Shown here: positions 18,995 through 28,081 of the stretch, piece after piece
Layout of the letters: each line of letters starts with the position of its first letter
Numbering within the stretch: position 1 is the first letter of the stretch
Origin: Basidiobolus meristosporus CBS 931.73
Taxonomy: Eukaryota > Basidiobolomycota > Basidiobolomycetes > Basidiobolales > Basidiobolaceae
Direction: 5' to 3'
Length of the DNA stretch: 30,290 nt
Assembly: GCA_002104905.1 (NCBI GenBank)
Contig: MCFE01000852.1
Coordinates: forward strand, 1 to 30,290
Made by a program: the position numbers and the translations under genes
The notes under the pieces: generated by a model
Databases searched by the model: none
Seen by the model: the letters and a program-made list of their open reading frames with translations, nothing else
What the model was told of the DNA's origin: nothing

Positions 18995-20266
18995 AAGCTG
19001 TCACTCTCTGCAATGTCTAATACTGCTATCACTGGAGCTTTTCCCTCTGCTGAAAAGTTGGATGGATCTAACTATCAAGTGTGGAGGGTGAAGATGAAGA
19101 TGATGCTACAAGAAAGAGGCCATTGGGATATTGTCATGGGAGAAGAATGCCCTCCTAAAAACGTGGGAGAGGAAGCCTTAGAGTACCAGAAGAAAGAACA
19201 AAGTGCCTTTAACTGCATTTGCCTTAATGTTAAGGACAAATTGCTAATTCAATGCCCAAGAGCAAAAATGGCAAAGAATGCCTGGAAGGCATTAGAAGAC
19301 ACCTACCAGTCATGTTCAGCAGTTAATAAAATATATCTGAGACAAAAATTCTTTACTACAAAGATGCCGCCAGAAGAAGAAATGAAAAATCTAATTAACA
19401 GAATTACCCTGCTGGTAGATGAAATGGAATCTGTGGGTGTACCAACTACTGATGATGGTGTAATAGTTACCATCCTGAATAGCCTTACAGACAAGTTTCA
19501 GGGCCTTGTATCAGCCCTAGAGTCCAGAACTGAAGAATTGACCTTAAATTACATATATGGAAGGCTCCTGGATGAAGAATTAAGAAAATCAAGCGCCAAT
19601 AAGAAGAAAGAAGAAAATGCTTTAATAAGCAATGATAACCAACAAAGAAGGTACCCAAGACCTTACAAAGGCAACAGCAACCTGTTTTGTAACTACTGCA
19701 AAAGGAAAGGACGCACATCAGACCAGTGCTTCAAAAAGAAAGATGGTCAGCAGAAAAAGCCTGAATATGGAAATGCTGCAACAACTGAAGATAGACTATT
19801 CATATCTGCACTAAATATGACCACAAACAAGGATTCTCAGACATGGTATATTGACTCTGGACCATCTCAACACTTTACGTACCAAAAAGAGCTTTTTACC
19901 CAATATCAAGAAATTCCAATAAGATGGTTTTCATGGGTGACAATAGAACACTTGATGCAGTGGGAGAAGGAACTATCCAAGTCAACCTAAGAAGCAGTGA
20001 AGGAAGCCATACACTGACTTTCAAAGAAGTACTTTATGTACCAGAAATAGCCAAGAACCTACTATCTGTAAGCAAGGCTACTGCAGAAGGAATCAGTTTC
20101 AGCTTTGACAATTCTGGATGCAAGATCACTGATCAAAATGGTGCCCATATTGCTTTGGATATCAGAGATCAGAATCTATACAAGTTGACTTATATTCCAT
20201 CATATCTGGAAGCCAATATAAGTAACTTAAATGAAGAAACACCAATGCTTTGGCACAGGAGATTTG
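18986..20266 (+). pseudogene. Copia C gag-protease fragment
   Basis: From ATG 18986 the frame runs about 311 codons. It has a copia-type gag (LDGSNYQVWRVKMKMML, AKNAWKALEDTYQ, LRQKFFTTKMPPEEEM), a zinc knuckle at 19688-19729 in which the histidine is arginine (CNYCKRKGRTSDQC), and a protease site WYIDSGPS where DSGA is usual. A one-base deletion near 19,918 relative to copia B shifts the frame. The continuation is 19924-20266, through CKITDQNGAHIALD to LWHRRF. It stops there at the next LTR, so integrase and reverse transcriptase are missing. The computed frame also runs upstream into the LTR, but those residues are LTR sequence. The 3' half is an inverted repeat of the start of copia B. Confidence 0.85.
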
Positions 20267-20615
20267 CGTTGTAAAAATTTGTAATTCCACCTAAATATTC
20301 ACCTAACTTAGTCACTTAGATCATTACCCTTAAATCCTAGAGAATACTGACCAAATTCCTTGTTGGGATTTACTTAGAATATTTTCATCAAAACACCAGG
20401 TACCCAGAACATGAAAATTCTCAAAGTTGTCCAAACAGCCCCAAACTTTGCACACATGTTCTTGGGACCTTCCTTAACCTATTCTATGTGTCTGTAATGC
20501 CAAGACCAGGTAAAAGTATAAATACTACTTTTACATTCAATAAATCATTAAGTGAAAACCACATAATCTACTTGTTCTCCAAATCACTTCCAATATCTCC
20601 AAGACTCTTACAACA
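20267..20615 (+). mobile_element. 3' LTR (or separate LTR) of copia C
   Basis: 349 bp, CGTTGTAAAA...CTCTTACAACA, close to the 5' LTR along its full length, with the first T changed to C. It abuts the truncated coding region directly, with no polypurine tract. Flanks ATTTG and GTTTA do not form a duplication. So it is either the 3' LTR of an internally deleted element or one side of a recombination. Confidence 0.8.
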
Positions 20616-20944
20616 GTTTAACCTTACTATACCATTAGCTTAGTAGCTGTGATCATCTATTGTGTACTATAGAATATCTTAGCTGAATTCCTTTTTGGGG
20701 GTGTATTGGATTAACTTTTCAAAACATCAGGTGCCCAGGACATGAGAGACCTTATAGCTGTCCTAAGGCCCCCTGACTGTGCACACATGCACTAAGGACC
20801 TTTCCAAATATATTCCTTGTGCTTGTTTTGTCAAGGCAACATAAAAGTACAAATATCACTTTGACACTCAACAGATCACTAATTGGAGACCTCCTGATCT
20901 ACTGATTCCCCCAATAACATGCAATATCTCCAAAACTCTTACAA
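20616..20944 (+). mobile_element. Diverged LTR related to the copia family
   Basis: It aligns loosely with the preceding LTR: AACATCAGGTGCCCAGGACATGAG, ACTGTGCACACATGC, AAGGACCTTTCC, CACTCAACAGATCACTAA and AATATCTCCAAAACTCTTACAAC match equivalents there in the same order. It is clearly older or from a sister family. The start is blurred by the adjoining LTR. Confidence 0.6.
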
Positions 20945-21700
20945 CGGATTATATATTACCCATTTTGTGACATTGAATGCAGAATTGTGCTCACATCTAT
21001 AAAAGGTCCAGGAAATAGGCATAGGAAGCAAGTTTCCAAAGGTCTTGCAGCCACTTGGGAGGTAGGTCGCATTAACAAGCCTGGGGCCCTTGAGAGTCAA
21101 GAATGACCATTGGCCATTGAATCAGTGAGGGGTCCAATTGATGCAAAGAGTTCTCCCGATTTCAAGCACCGTCAGTTGTTAAACAGCATTCTGAATCATC
21201 AACAATCCCCCCCCCCAATTCTGCACGAAGTTTTTACGAATCACCAGTGTAAATATATTCCCCCCATACACATACGACCGCAGGGTTGGTTTTGTCGAGG
21301 ACAGTTGGATACGTGGAGGCACAAGGCAGCATACCAAGCCACACCTTTGGATGCGAGAAAAACTGGCGATCGGGATGGATTGGTAGGCCATCTGTATCTG
21401 TACCACCTAAGAAAGGTGAATCGGGGAAATCAATACCCTGCACCCGCGAGAATCACCATCGGCCTCCACGCTGATGAGCGGGGTCAGGTACGGTTGGCCA
21501 TGGAGCTGGCGCCGAATGGGAGAATGCGATGGTTTTAAGGCGCATTCGTACCGTCGACCACTGAATGCCATGATCCATGAGCGGGTATGGGTGACGTTAT
21601 CATGCTTTCATTTGCTGGTCATGGTTGGATGACGTGCATCTCCACGCAATATATAAGCCGCAACGAGGTGGCGAGGAGTGAGAAGTATACTCACCTCATC
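20945..21700. promoter_or_regulatory. Transposon/gene boundary and promoter region of the MCR1-like gene
   Basis: CpG returns between about 21,050 and 21,170, and the sequence turns GC-richer. There is no convincing gene: the long plus frame 21110-21538 opens with TTG and has no early ATG. A run of C lies near 21,207. TATATAAG at 21650-21657, about 45 bp before the ATG at 21701, is a plausible TATA box. Confidence 0.45.
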
Positions 21701-22784
21701 ATGCGTGGAACCACCTTGTTCGCAGCCAAACGTCTTGTCGCCACCAGATTCACCCCAGGTCTTGTCCGGCCTATGTCCACGTACCCTCCGGTGGCGGCAA
21801 ACGCTCGTCTCCATCCCATGCTCAAATTCACTAGCTACGCAGTGCCGCTGACCGCTATGGGAGGTAAGTTCCACACGTGTCGATCCTCGGCTATCCAAAC
21901 TAACCTAACGAACCTCTCCCCCCCCCACACACACATATATATTTATATCAGTCGCCTACTACCAATACTCCACACTGGTGGAGAACGCAGGAAGCGAGAC
22001 GGATGGGGTGAAGAAGGCCCTGGACCCCAAGCAATTCATCGATTTCAAATTGAAGGAAGTTGTGGAGATCAATTACAACACGAAGCGGTTCCGGTTCGAG
22101 CTACCCAAAGACACGGTTCTGGGGATGTCCGTGGCCTCCTGCATTATGACCCAGGCGCCCAAATCGAAGGGCTCCGAGGAGATGGTCGTACGTCCATACA
22201 CCCCGACCTCCGACGAGGACGCCCCCGGTTACTTCGACCTGGTGATCAAACGGTACAACGGGGGCCCAATGTCGGAGCACATCCACAGCCTCAAGCCGGG
22301 GGATACCCTCGCGGTGAAGGGGCCATTCGCCAAGTATCCCTACAAGGCCAACACACTCAAGCATGTGGGCATGATTGCCGGCGGTACCGGCATCACCCCC
22401 ATGCTACAAGTCTTGAGAAAGATCTTCAAGAACCCCGAGGACCACACCAAGGTGACCCTGATCTTCGCCAACGTCACCGAAGAGGATATCTTACTGCGCA
22501 AGGAACTTGACGAACTCGGCCAGAAGCACAAGGGACAGCTGGACATTCACTACACCCTGGACAAGCCACCCAAGAACTGGACCCAGGAGACGGGTCGTGT
22601 CGACAAGGAGAAGATCCAGAAGTACATGCCGAAACCGGCCAAGGACACCATGGTGTTCATCTGCGGCCCGGACCAGATGCTCGCGGGTATCTCCGGCACC
22701 AAGAACCCTGACAAGTCCCAGGGCAAGGTGGGCGGGATCCTGAAGGAACTGGGCTATTCCGAAGACAATGTTTATAAATTCTGA
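21701..22784 (+). CDS. MCR1: NADH-cytochrome b5 reductase, mitochondrial type
   Basis: Two exons, 21701-21863 and 21952-22784, with an 88-bp intron (GTAAGT...TATCAG), giving 331 residues. It is an FAD enzyme that passes electrons from NADH to cytochrome b5 or similar acceptors. The first 35 or so residues are Arg-rich without acids (RGTTLFAAKRLVATRF), like a mitochondrial presequence, followed by a short hydrophobic stretch (YAVPLTAMGVAYYQY). Then come the FAD motif RPYTPTS (residue 135 on), GGTGITPM (198-205) for NADH, and CGPDQM (292 on), all in the usual order. Length fits MCR1-type reductases. The ATG at 21701 has a TATA box about 45 bp upstream, and AATAAA follows the stop near 22815. 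CpG-rich, unlike the transposons to its left. MCR1 rather than CBR1 is chosen from the presequence. Confidence 0.9.
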
Positions 22785-23152
22785 TGAGTTCGCCCCGCCG
22801 GTTTTCCGATGAGAAATAAATCGAGTACATATTTATTATCACCCTATAGGGATACGCTGCCTCAATTCACCACATACTAGCATAGTACGTTGGGCAAAGG
22901 ACAATCGACCCGATACGTGAGGTTGGTTTGGGATGGTGAATGAGGGATCAGGGATCAGGGATGGAAGATTCCAGAACTACTTGGTACTAAAAGGCAAACC
23001 AACCGAGTTTTCTGAACACTCTTTCCATGAACTTTTCCATGGCCCAAGAGCATGGGTCAAGCGAACTTGGGAAACGCTGCACCAACAAATCTGCTAGTGG
23101 CACCGGCTAGCTTGTGGCCCACAGCCAGATATGTTCGTATCATCTCTGGAAG
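22785..23152. other. Intergenic, convergent 3' ends
   Basis: Between the MCR1-like stop and the stop of the minus-strand gene. It holds an AATAAA near 22815 and a small tandem GGGATCA repeat near 22945-22965. I see no gene. Confidence 0.5.
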
Positions 23153-24166
23153 TCATTGACGATAGCGCATTTCACGTAATCTTCGAAGGCGTTGTTGATC
23201 CGCATAAGTGAATACTGGCTGACGCTGGTTCGTTTCTTCAGATGGGAGTTGCGGCTTGGGTTTTCTAGGCTGGTTATGTTCCTGGGTTGGCAGTCGGGGG
23301 TCAGGGGTAGGAAGGATAGGAATCTTTTGATGGACATGCTTCCTGTGGGCTTGTGCCAACTGCTTGACATCGTGATGGTCGATGGGAGACTTCTTTGTGT
23401 GCGCGGGCAACGGCAGGTTTCTGCTTGTCGCCTTCTTCGAGGAGGTTTCCTGTTGTTGTTGACCATGGTGAAATTTAGGCTGGGCCAGGGGAAGGGTTCC
23501 AACCATGGTGAACGGTTCCCTCAAAACCTCGTCCACCTTTTTAAGTAACGCATCCACTTCCCTCTCCTCAGGCGCGTTCAGCTCCAGCTCATTGTCCCCC
23601 AAGGCGGCGTTGACTTTAGCGAGTAGCACCTGGGTATCATTGTACTCGGATAGGTACCCCTGGCCCCGGTCAGCTTGGGGAAATGGGCGACCGGATTCTT
23701 CGAGCTCCAGCTCCAAGAGAGGATGGAGCCTTTTCTCTGGTTCAGAATACACCTCCTTGCTACGCTGGTCCCCTCTGGCGGCCACCTTCCTGCCCGCTGG
23801 CTTGGGTTTTGTTTTGATCTTGGGTGTAGCATTAGCCTATGAAAAAACCACCCTGTTCGTCAGTCTAGAAACTTCCGCCAGCTGTGGGCTACTTCATACC
23901 TGGAGCTGAGCCTGGAGCCAATCCAACTGGCCCTCTAGTCCCTGAAGGGAAGCTTTGCGTTCCTTCGAATGAGCCATGAAAACGGTCAACTGCAGAGATA
24001 GTGAGGGAAGTCACACCACAAGGAGTGTTTACAACGAGCAGCTCCACCGAGCCAATCAAACGATCACCAAAAACCCGCTCATAAAAACCATGTTGGATAA
24101 ATTTTAATGATTGATGGAGATCACGTGACTCACCGACTCCGTAACTTCCCAGGGGGTATCCGCCAT
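23153..24166 (-). CDS. Unrecognised protein, 268 residues, three exons
   Basis: Minus-strand exons 24166-24134 (33 nt, MADTPWEVTES), 23989-23900 (90 nt) and 23836-23153, with introns GTGAGT...CTGCAG (144 bp) and GTATGA...CATAG (63 bp). All joins keep frame. The N-terminal 45 residues look helical and amphipathic (LTVFMAHSKERKASLQGLEG). The middle is acidic with Leu-rich helices (PLLELELEESG, EEREVDALLKKVDEVL). The C-terminal half is rich in Gln, His, Lys and Pro and probably disordered, ending in a basic helix ADQQRLRRLREMRYRQ. No signal peptide or membrane segment. I do not recognise a family. The intact multi-exon frame and CpG-rich codons like its neighbours argue for a real gene. A start at the internal ATG 23977 is the alternative. 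Confidence 0.65.
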
Positions 24167-24348
24167 GCTTGACCTGAAGCTTGAGGGAGCCCGGTGGAAA
24201 GGGGATGGATTGGTGTTGGGGGGCGTGGTGTAAGCAGAAGGGCACTGCAATATTTACACGAGGGCATATTCTATTTGGTCTATTGTAGTTAGAGAGTTAA
24301 AAATACGGGTGGTTTTAGGGGGAATCTTTAGATAACGATTAGAGTGGC

Positions 24349-24570
24349 TTAGTAGACATGGGCTGGGGAGGTTGCACCGACTGGCCAGAGGGCCTCCACG
24401 ATCGCGTTCCGGCGTCTAAAAGCGAATTCAGGGATGGTCTTATCTAAAGACATAGTTAACCTTTGCTCGTTGTAGGTATGAACCGGCATACAAGAGCCCA
24501 TGGGACGACTGATGGGGCCGCTGAACAGCACATCCAAGGAGGAAGTCGGGGCGGAGTTATACGAGTTCAT
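24349..24570 (-). CDS. Possible small protein, 73 residues
   Basis: Complete minus-strand frame from a true ATG (MNSYNSAPTSSLDVLF) to TAA, CpG-rich like nearby genes, 182 bp upstream of the three-exon gene on the same strand. The sequence is neither repetitive nor strongly biased (RPMGSCMPVHTYNEQRL, IPEFAFRRRNAIVEALWPVG). No domain recognised. It might be a genuine small gene, an exon of something larger, or chance. Nothing nearby decides between these. Confidence 0.35.
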   Translation of the reverse strand: MNSYNSAPTSSLDVLFSGPISRPMGSCMPVHTYNEQRLTMSLDKTIPEFAFRRRNAIVEALWPVGATSPAHVY

Positions 24571-25276
24571 CTGAGCTTTGGGGATTTTTAGGGAATTGGT
24601 GGTTTGTCGAACAATGCTACCGGGGGACCACTTTTATCGCTAGCCAGAAGCCAATTTAGGCGGGACTCATGCACCGGCTAAAATTCCCACCTCATTTAAG
24701 GATCGCCGTACAAATTCCCATTTCATTTAAGGATCTTCACCGAGTGAATGTCGTGGAGATAGGAGACACCGTGAATTGGAGGGGTCCGCGAAGACCTGTT
24801 CACGAGGTACTATGATACCACTTTTGCTTTGTCACATCCAGAGTGTCATGGATAAACAGATCAGTCAGGCAGAACGCCGTCGTGATCCGGGATCCGCGTC
24901 GAGAATATGCGGTCAGCCAATCAACACTCTCATTGTGTTCGAGGATTTCCGCCTCCCTGCGACGTCCCTTTATTGCCGAGGCTGGGATGAGGAATTATGG
25001 GATCGAGGTGCAGGAATATTCGTGACCTGATTCGATCGGTCATCATTTGCTTTGGTGCGATTTTTCACTTGTTCCGGTGGGTGTGGATCATACGGTTTAT
25101 TTATGTACAAAATTATCTGATGCAGGAGAGCGCGTGGATGTGAGTGTATGTGTGCATGCGTGTGTGGGAGTGGGAGTGGATGCGGACTTGAGTTGGCTAT
25201 GGATGTGAGTGAGTGCAAGTGAGTGTGCGGGTGCGGGTGTGGGTGCGGGTACGTGGGTGCAAGTGGTGGTTCCAAT
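24571..25276. other. Intergenic with a direct repeat and GT-rich tract
   Basis: No convincing gene. A direct repeat AAATTCCCA(C/T)(C/T)TCATTTAAGGATC occurs at 24681-24704 and 24712-24735, a 31-bp period. From about 25,130 to 25,265 the plus strand is a (G/T)-rich low-complexity tract of GTGAGTG/GTGCGGGT-like units. It ends a few bases before the PPR stop codon, so on the transcribed strand it is the C/A-rich 3' flank of that gene. Confidence 0.6.
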
Positions 25277-27253
25277 CTAGATGCTAGAGGGCCTTCGAGG
25301 TTTGACTGATTTTGAGGGGAGCTTCTGACGCTGCGACATGACCTCTTTCACTCGGCCGATCTGCTGTTTTAAGGAGGCGCGCTTGGGAAGGTGGCGTATG
25401 CTCTTCATGTAGTTCAGCACTCGTGCGGCCATGAGCGTCTCCTGGTGGCGCAAGAATCCCTCCATCAAGATATAGAATGTGTCGTCGTTGGGACGGAACT
25501 GGGGATCCGAGACCATGTTCTTGAACAGTTGCTTTGCATCGGGAAGGTGCTTGCTGTTGAGATAGCTCTTGGCTACGACGTTGTAGAGGTAGGTGTCCGG
25601 AGACACTTTGAGATTCAGCATCTGGTGATACACCCATTTGACCCCAAACACATCCTTCGCCTGGGCATACCCCTGGGCCACAATGCTGAAGAGGATATGA
25701 TTCGGACGTACACCGGACTCGATCAACCCTTCGAGGATGTTACGTGCTGCCTCTACATCTTTGTGGTTCACAAACGCCTTCATAACCACTCCGTGGATGG
25801 CTAGGTCCATCTTGGTGGGGGATTCTTCTAGCTTTGAGTAGAGCTTCATTACTCCGGGGAGATCTTGCCTCTTCATCAACGAGGTCATGAGAAACAGATG
25901 GGTGGCCAGACTGGGCACCAATCCCTCTCGAGACATGGAGTCCAGGAGATCGAGGGCATCTTGAATGGATGACACCGTGGTTGTATTCTTGGTGATGACA
26001 TTGAAGGTATCGGTTCTATGCTGTATGTCGGGGATGGTGGAAAGAAGCTCGGAAATGACGAGCTTGTGCTTTTGGTCTTTGCAGTTGAAAAACGCATTGA
26101 TCAGGCAATTGAATAGAACAGTGTCGAGTGCGATATTAGAGTCAACAGCTTGTTTCCAGGTGGAGACCGCCTTCTCTAAACGGGCGTTCTTGATGTAGCC
26201 GTGAATCAGGATGGTGTATGTTACAATGTCTGGGGTCTTCCCGTCCAATGTCATCTGTTCCAATGCTCGCTCGGCGGCGGACACGTTCTTGCTCTTCATG
26301 AACCCGTCGATGACGATGTTGTACGTGACTAGGTTGGGCTTGAGCTGAGCAGCCAGCATGTCTAGCCAGACCTCTTGGACCAGTGCGCGTCGACGATTTT
26401 TGAACAGGCCATCGATGATGGTAGAGAACAGCTGAATGTCGGGTGTGACTTCGTGGCGCTTCATCTGACGATACATCTCCATCGCCTCGTCTATCTGGTT
26501 TAGGTTTGCCAAACCTTTGATATACACGTTGTAGGTGGAGAGGTTTGGTTGCAGTTTGTTGGCGTATATCTCGGCAAAGGCCTTCTCGGCTTCGGCGATT
26601 TGACCATGCAGTAGGTAACCCTCAATCAAGATGGTGAAGGTGGCGATATCAGGGACAACCCCAGCCTGCCGGAAATCCGCTAGAATTCCCTTCAGCAAGG
26701 AAAAGTCCTGGAGCTTCACTGCAGCATTGAGCGCCACATTATACGCTAGCTTGTCTGTTGGTAAATCAGACGAGGAAAACGTACGAAAGATGTCGACTGT
26801 TAGATGATAACACGAGATGTTGGAGGTAAGTAGCATAAGATCTATGCGGTCAGTGTGGGGGAGTTGTAACTTTGCATCCAAGAGATCCTGCACAACACGA
26901 GCAATATGGTTGGTGAATTGGAATCTAGGGGTTTGTCTTCGAAGCTTGTTGAGCAGGCTTAGATACTCCTTGAGCGATATATTCTTCCGGGAATCAAAAT
27001 CAAGCGAAAGGTAGGCCTCGAGAACGCTGGCGATATTTCCATTTGGCAGCATCTTGGGGCCATGTCTCTCGTTAGTACATATGCTCGTACCAATAGACTT
27101 GGGAGCTACGGTGGTGACAGAAGTTCGCACCCATTGTAAATGTGACAACCGAGTGTTTTGTAAAGCCAAGGCCAAATGGGAAGGGCGACTCCTTGAGGCT
27201 TGGGTGATATGAATATGGCACCAGTTCGCACTAAAGCGCCGTATATAAAACAT
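25277..27253 (-). CDS. Pentatricopeptide repeat (PPR) protein, probably mitochondrial
   Basis: Single exon, 658 residues from ATG 27253. The computed frame starts four codons earlier at GTG, which is not a credible start. PPR proteins bind organellar RNA through stacked 35-residue helical hairpins. About a dozen are visible from roughly residue 165 to 630, for example PDIATFTILIEGYLLHGQI, PNLSTYNVYIKGLANLNQID, PNLVTYNIVIDGFMKSKNV, PDIVTYTILIHGYIKNARL and PNDDTFYILMEGFLRHQ. The N-terminus (MFYIRRFSANWCHIHITQ, Arg, Ser and Thr-rich, no acids for about 40 residues) looks like a mitochondrial targeting sequence. The C-terminal tail is basic (PSKSVKPRRPSSI). No SMR, E or DYW domain. The specific RNA target cannot be told from sequence. 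Confidence 0.9.
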   Translation of the reverse strand: MFYIRRFSANWCHIHITQASRSRPSHLALALQNTRLSHLQWVRTSVTTVAPKSIGTSICTNERHGPKMLPNGNIASVLEAYLSLDFDSRKNISLKEYLSLLNKLRRQTPRFQFTNHIARVVQDLLDAKLQLPHTDRIDLMLLTSNISCYHLTVDIFRTFSSSDLPTDKLAYNVALNAAVKLQDFSLLKGILADFRQAGVVPDIATFTILIEGYLLHGQIAEAEKAFAEIYANKLQPNLSTYNVYIKGLANLNQIDEAMEMYRQMKRHEVTPDIQLFSTIIDGLFKNRRRALVQEVWLDMLAAQLKPNLVTYNIVIDGFMKSKNVSAAERALEQMTLDGKTPDIVTYTILIHGYIKNARLEKAVSTWKQAVDSNIALDTVLFNCLINAFFNCKDQKHKLVISELLSTIPDIQHRTDTFNVITKNTTTVSSIQDALDLLDSMSREGLVPSLATHLFLMTSLMKRQDLPGVMKLYSKLEESPTKMDLAIHGVVMKAFVNHKDVEAARNILEGLIESGVRPNHILFSIVAQGYAQAKDVFGVKWVYHQMLNLKVSPDTYLYNVVAKSYLNSKHLPDAKQLFKNMVSDPQFRPNDDTFYILMEGFLRHQETLMAARVLNYMKSIRHLPKRASLKQQIGRVKEVMSQRQKLPSKSVKPRRPSSI

Positions 27254-27486
27254 GACATCGTCCACTGGGTATTTTCCAAATACTCAGTAGTCGTATATTC
27301 CTGTGAATGTCAATACACCGGCTCGCCTCAAAAAAACCACGGCCTTGGTCCAGCGGCCTAATTTTATTAAAATCTTTTCGAGCTGCATGCTCGGAACTAT
27401 CCGACAAATGTGAATTTTTTGAAGGAAAATAATATGGGGAGTTGATTACCCCACATATTTACCATTCATTTTACTAAACAAGTGGT

Positions 27487-27890
27487 TTAGCGGAGCACGC
27501 TTAACTTGCGGAATAGCTCCTCTGAATGTCTACGTCCGAATGCCGGGCTGACGGTCAGTAGTAAGCTATCCATGGTTTCGAAGGTAGTCCCCACAGTTGC
27601 TTTCATTTCCACATCTGAGCCTTCTGGGCTGTCCTCGAGCGACCTCACTGCAGCGATCTGAAGAGCTTTATTAGTAAAGAACAGGTGGTTGGGAGGGGGC
27701 GAGTTGGCCTCTCTACCGTAAACCCACGATCAGACAGCTCTATGAGCAACTCCACTTTTTCTAGCAATTCAAACTTCATCACAGCGCTCTCCCCTGTCTT
27801 TGAAACCACTGTGCCTTCTGCCGCTAGGCCGTAGGTGTAATTTTTGGTTGCATCAAGCAGCTCCTCCTCGAGGAACGTTTGGGGGCTCAT
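27487..27890 (-). CDS. GSKIP-domain protein, 114 residues
   Basis: Two exons, 27890-27717 and 27657-27487, with a 59-bp intron (GTAGAG...CTTCAG, branch-like TACTAAT). The protein matches the GSKIP (GSK3-interacting protein, DUF727) fold: an N-terminal helix (LEEELLDATKNYTYG), then beta-rich FELLEKVELLIELSDRGFT, then the signature (F/Y)ETMDSLLLTVSPAFGRRHSEELFRKL. That signature parallels the family pattern Y.T...LL...SP.Y...F...L...L. In animals GSKIP binds glycogen synthase kinase 3; the same fold occurs inside CLU proteins. Here it stands alone at the usual small size. The exact partner in fungi is unknown to me. It is transcribed away from OXA1. Confidence 0.8.
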
Positions 27891-28081
27891 TTCGGCCTAG
27901 GTTGCGTTGGCTTGATATAATATTAGTGAATAAATGGCAGAATTCGTTGAATCACCAGTAAATATCCATATTCGTGAGATGCGGAATGTGGCACCCGATA
28001 TAGGAGAGGAAATTTTTGTGTGGTAGAGAGTGAAGGTGTTGCTTAGGTTTCGGTCTGTTTCGAGTAATATATCCAGTAACT
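27891..28081. promoter_or_regulatory. Shared divergent promoter of GSKIP-like gene and OXA1
   Basis: Only 191 bp separate the two start codons on opposite strands, so both promoters must lie here or overlap the 5' ends. AT-rich stretches (TTGATATAATATTAG at 27912-27926) could serve as TATA-like elements. No specific factor site recognised. Confidence 0.6.

Noticed and set aside
21110-21538. 142-codon open frame upstream of the MCR1-like gene
   Set aside because: It opens with TTG and has no early ATG, crosses a poly-C run and shows no recognisable motif; it lies in the promoter region.
24776-25030. 84-codon plus-strand frame
   Set aside because: No motif and no neighbouring exon support; looks like a chance frame in GC-richer DNA.
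27254-27265. Four extra N-terminal residues of the PPR protein
   Set aside because: They would need a GTG start; the ATG at 27253 gives a good presequence.
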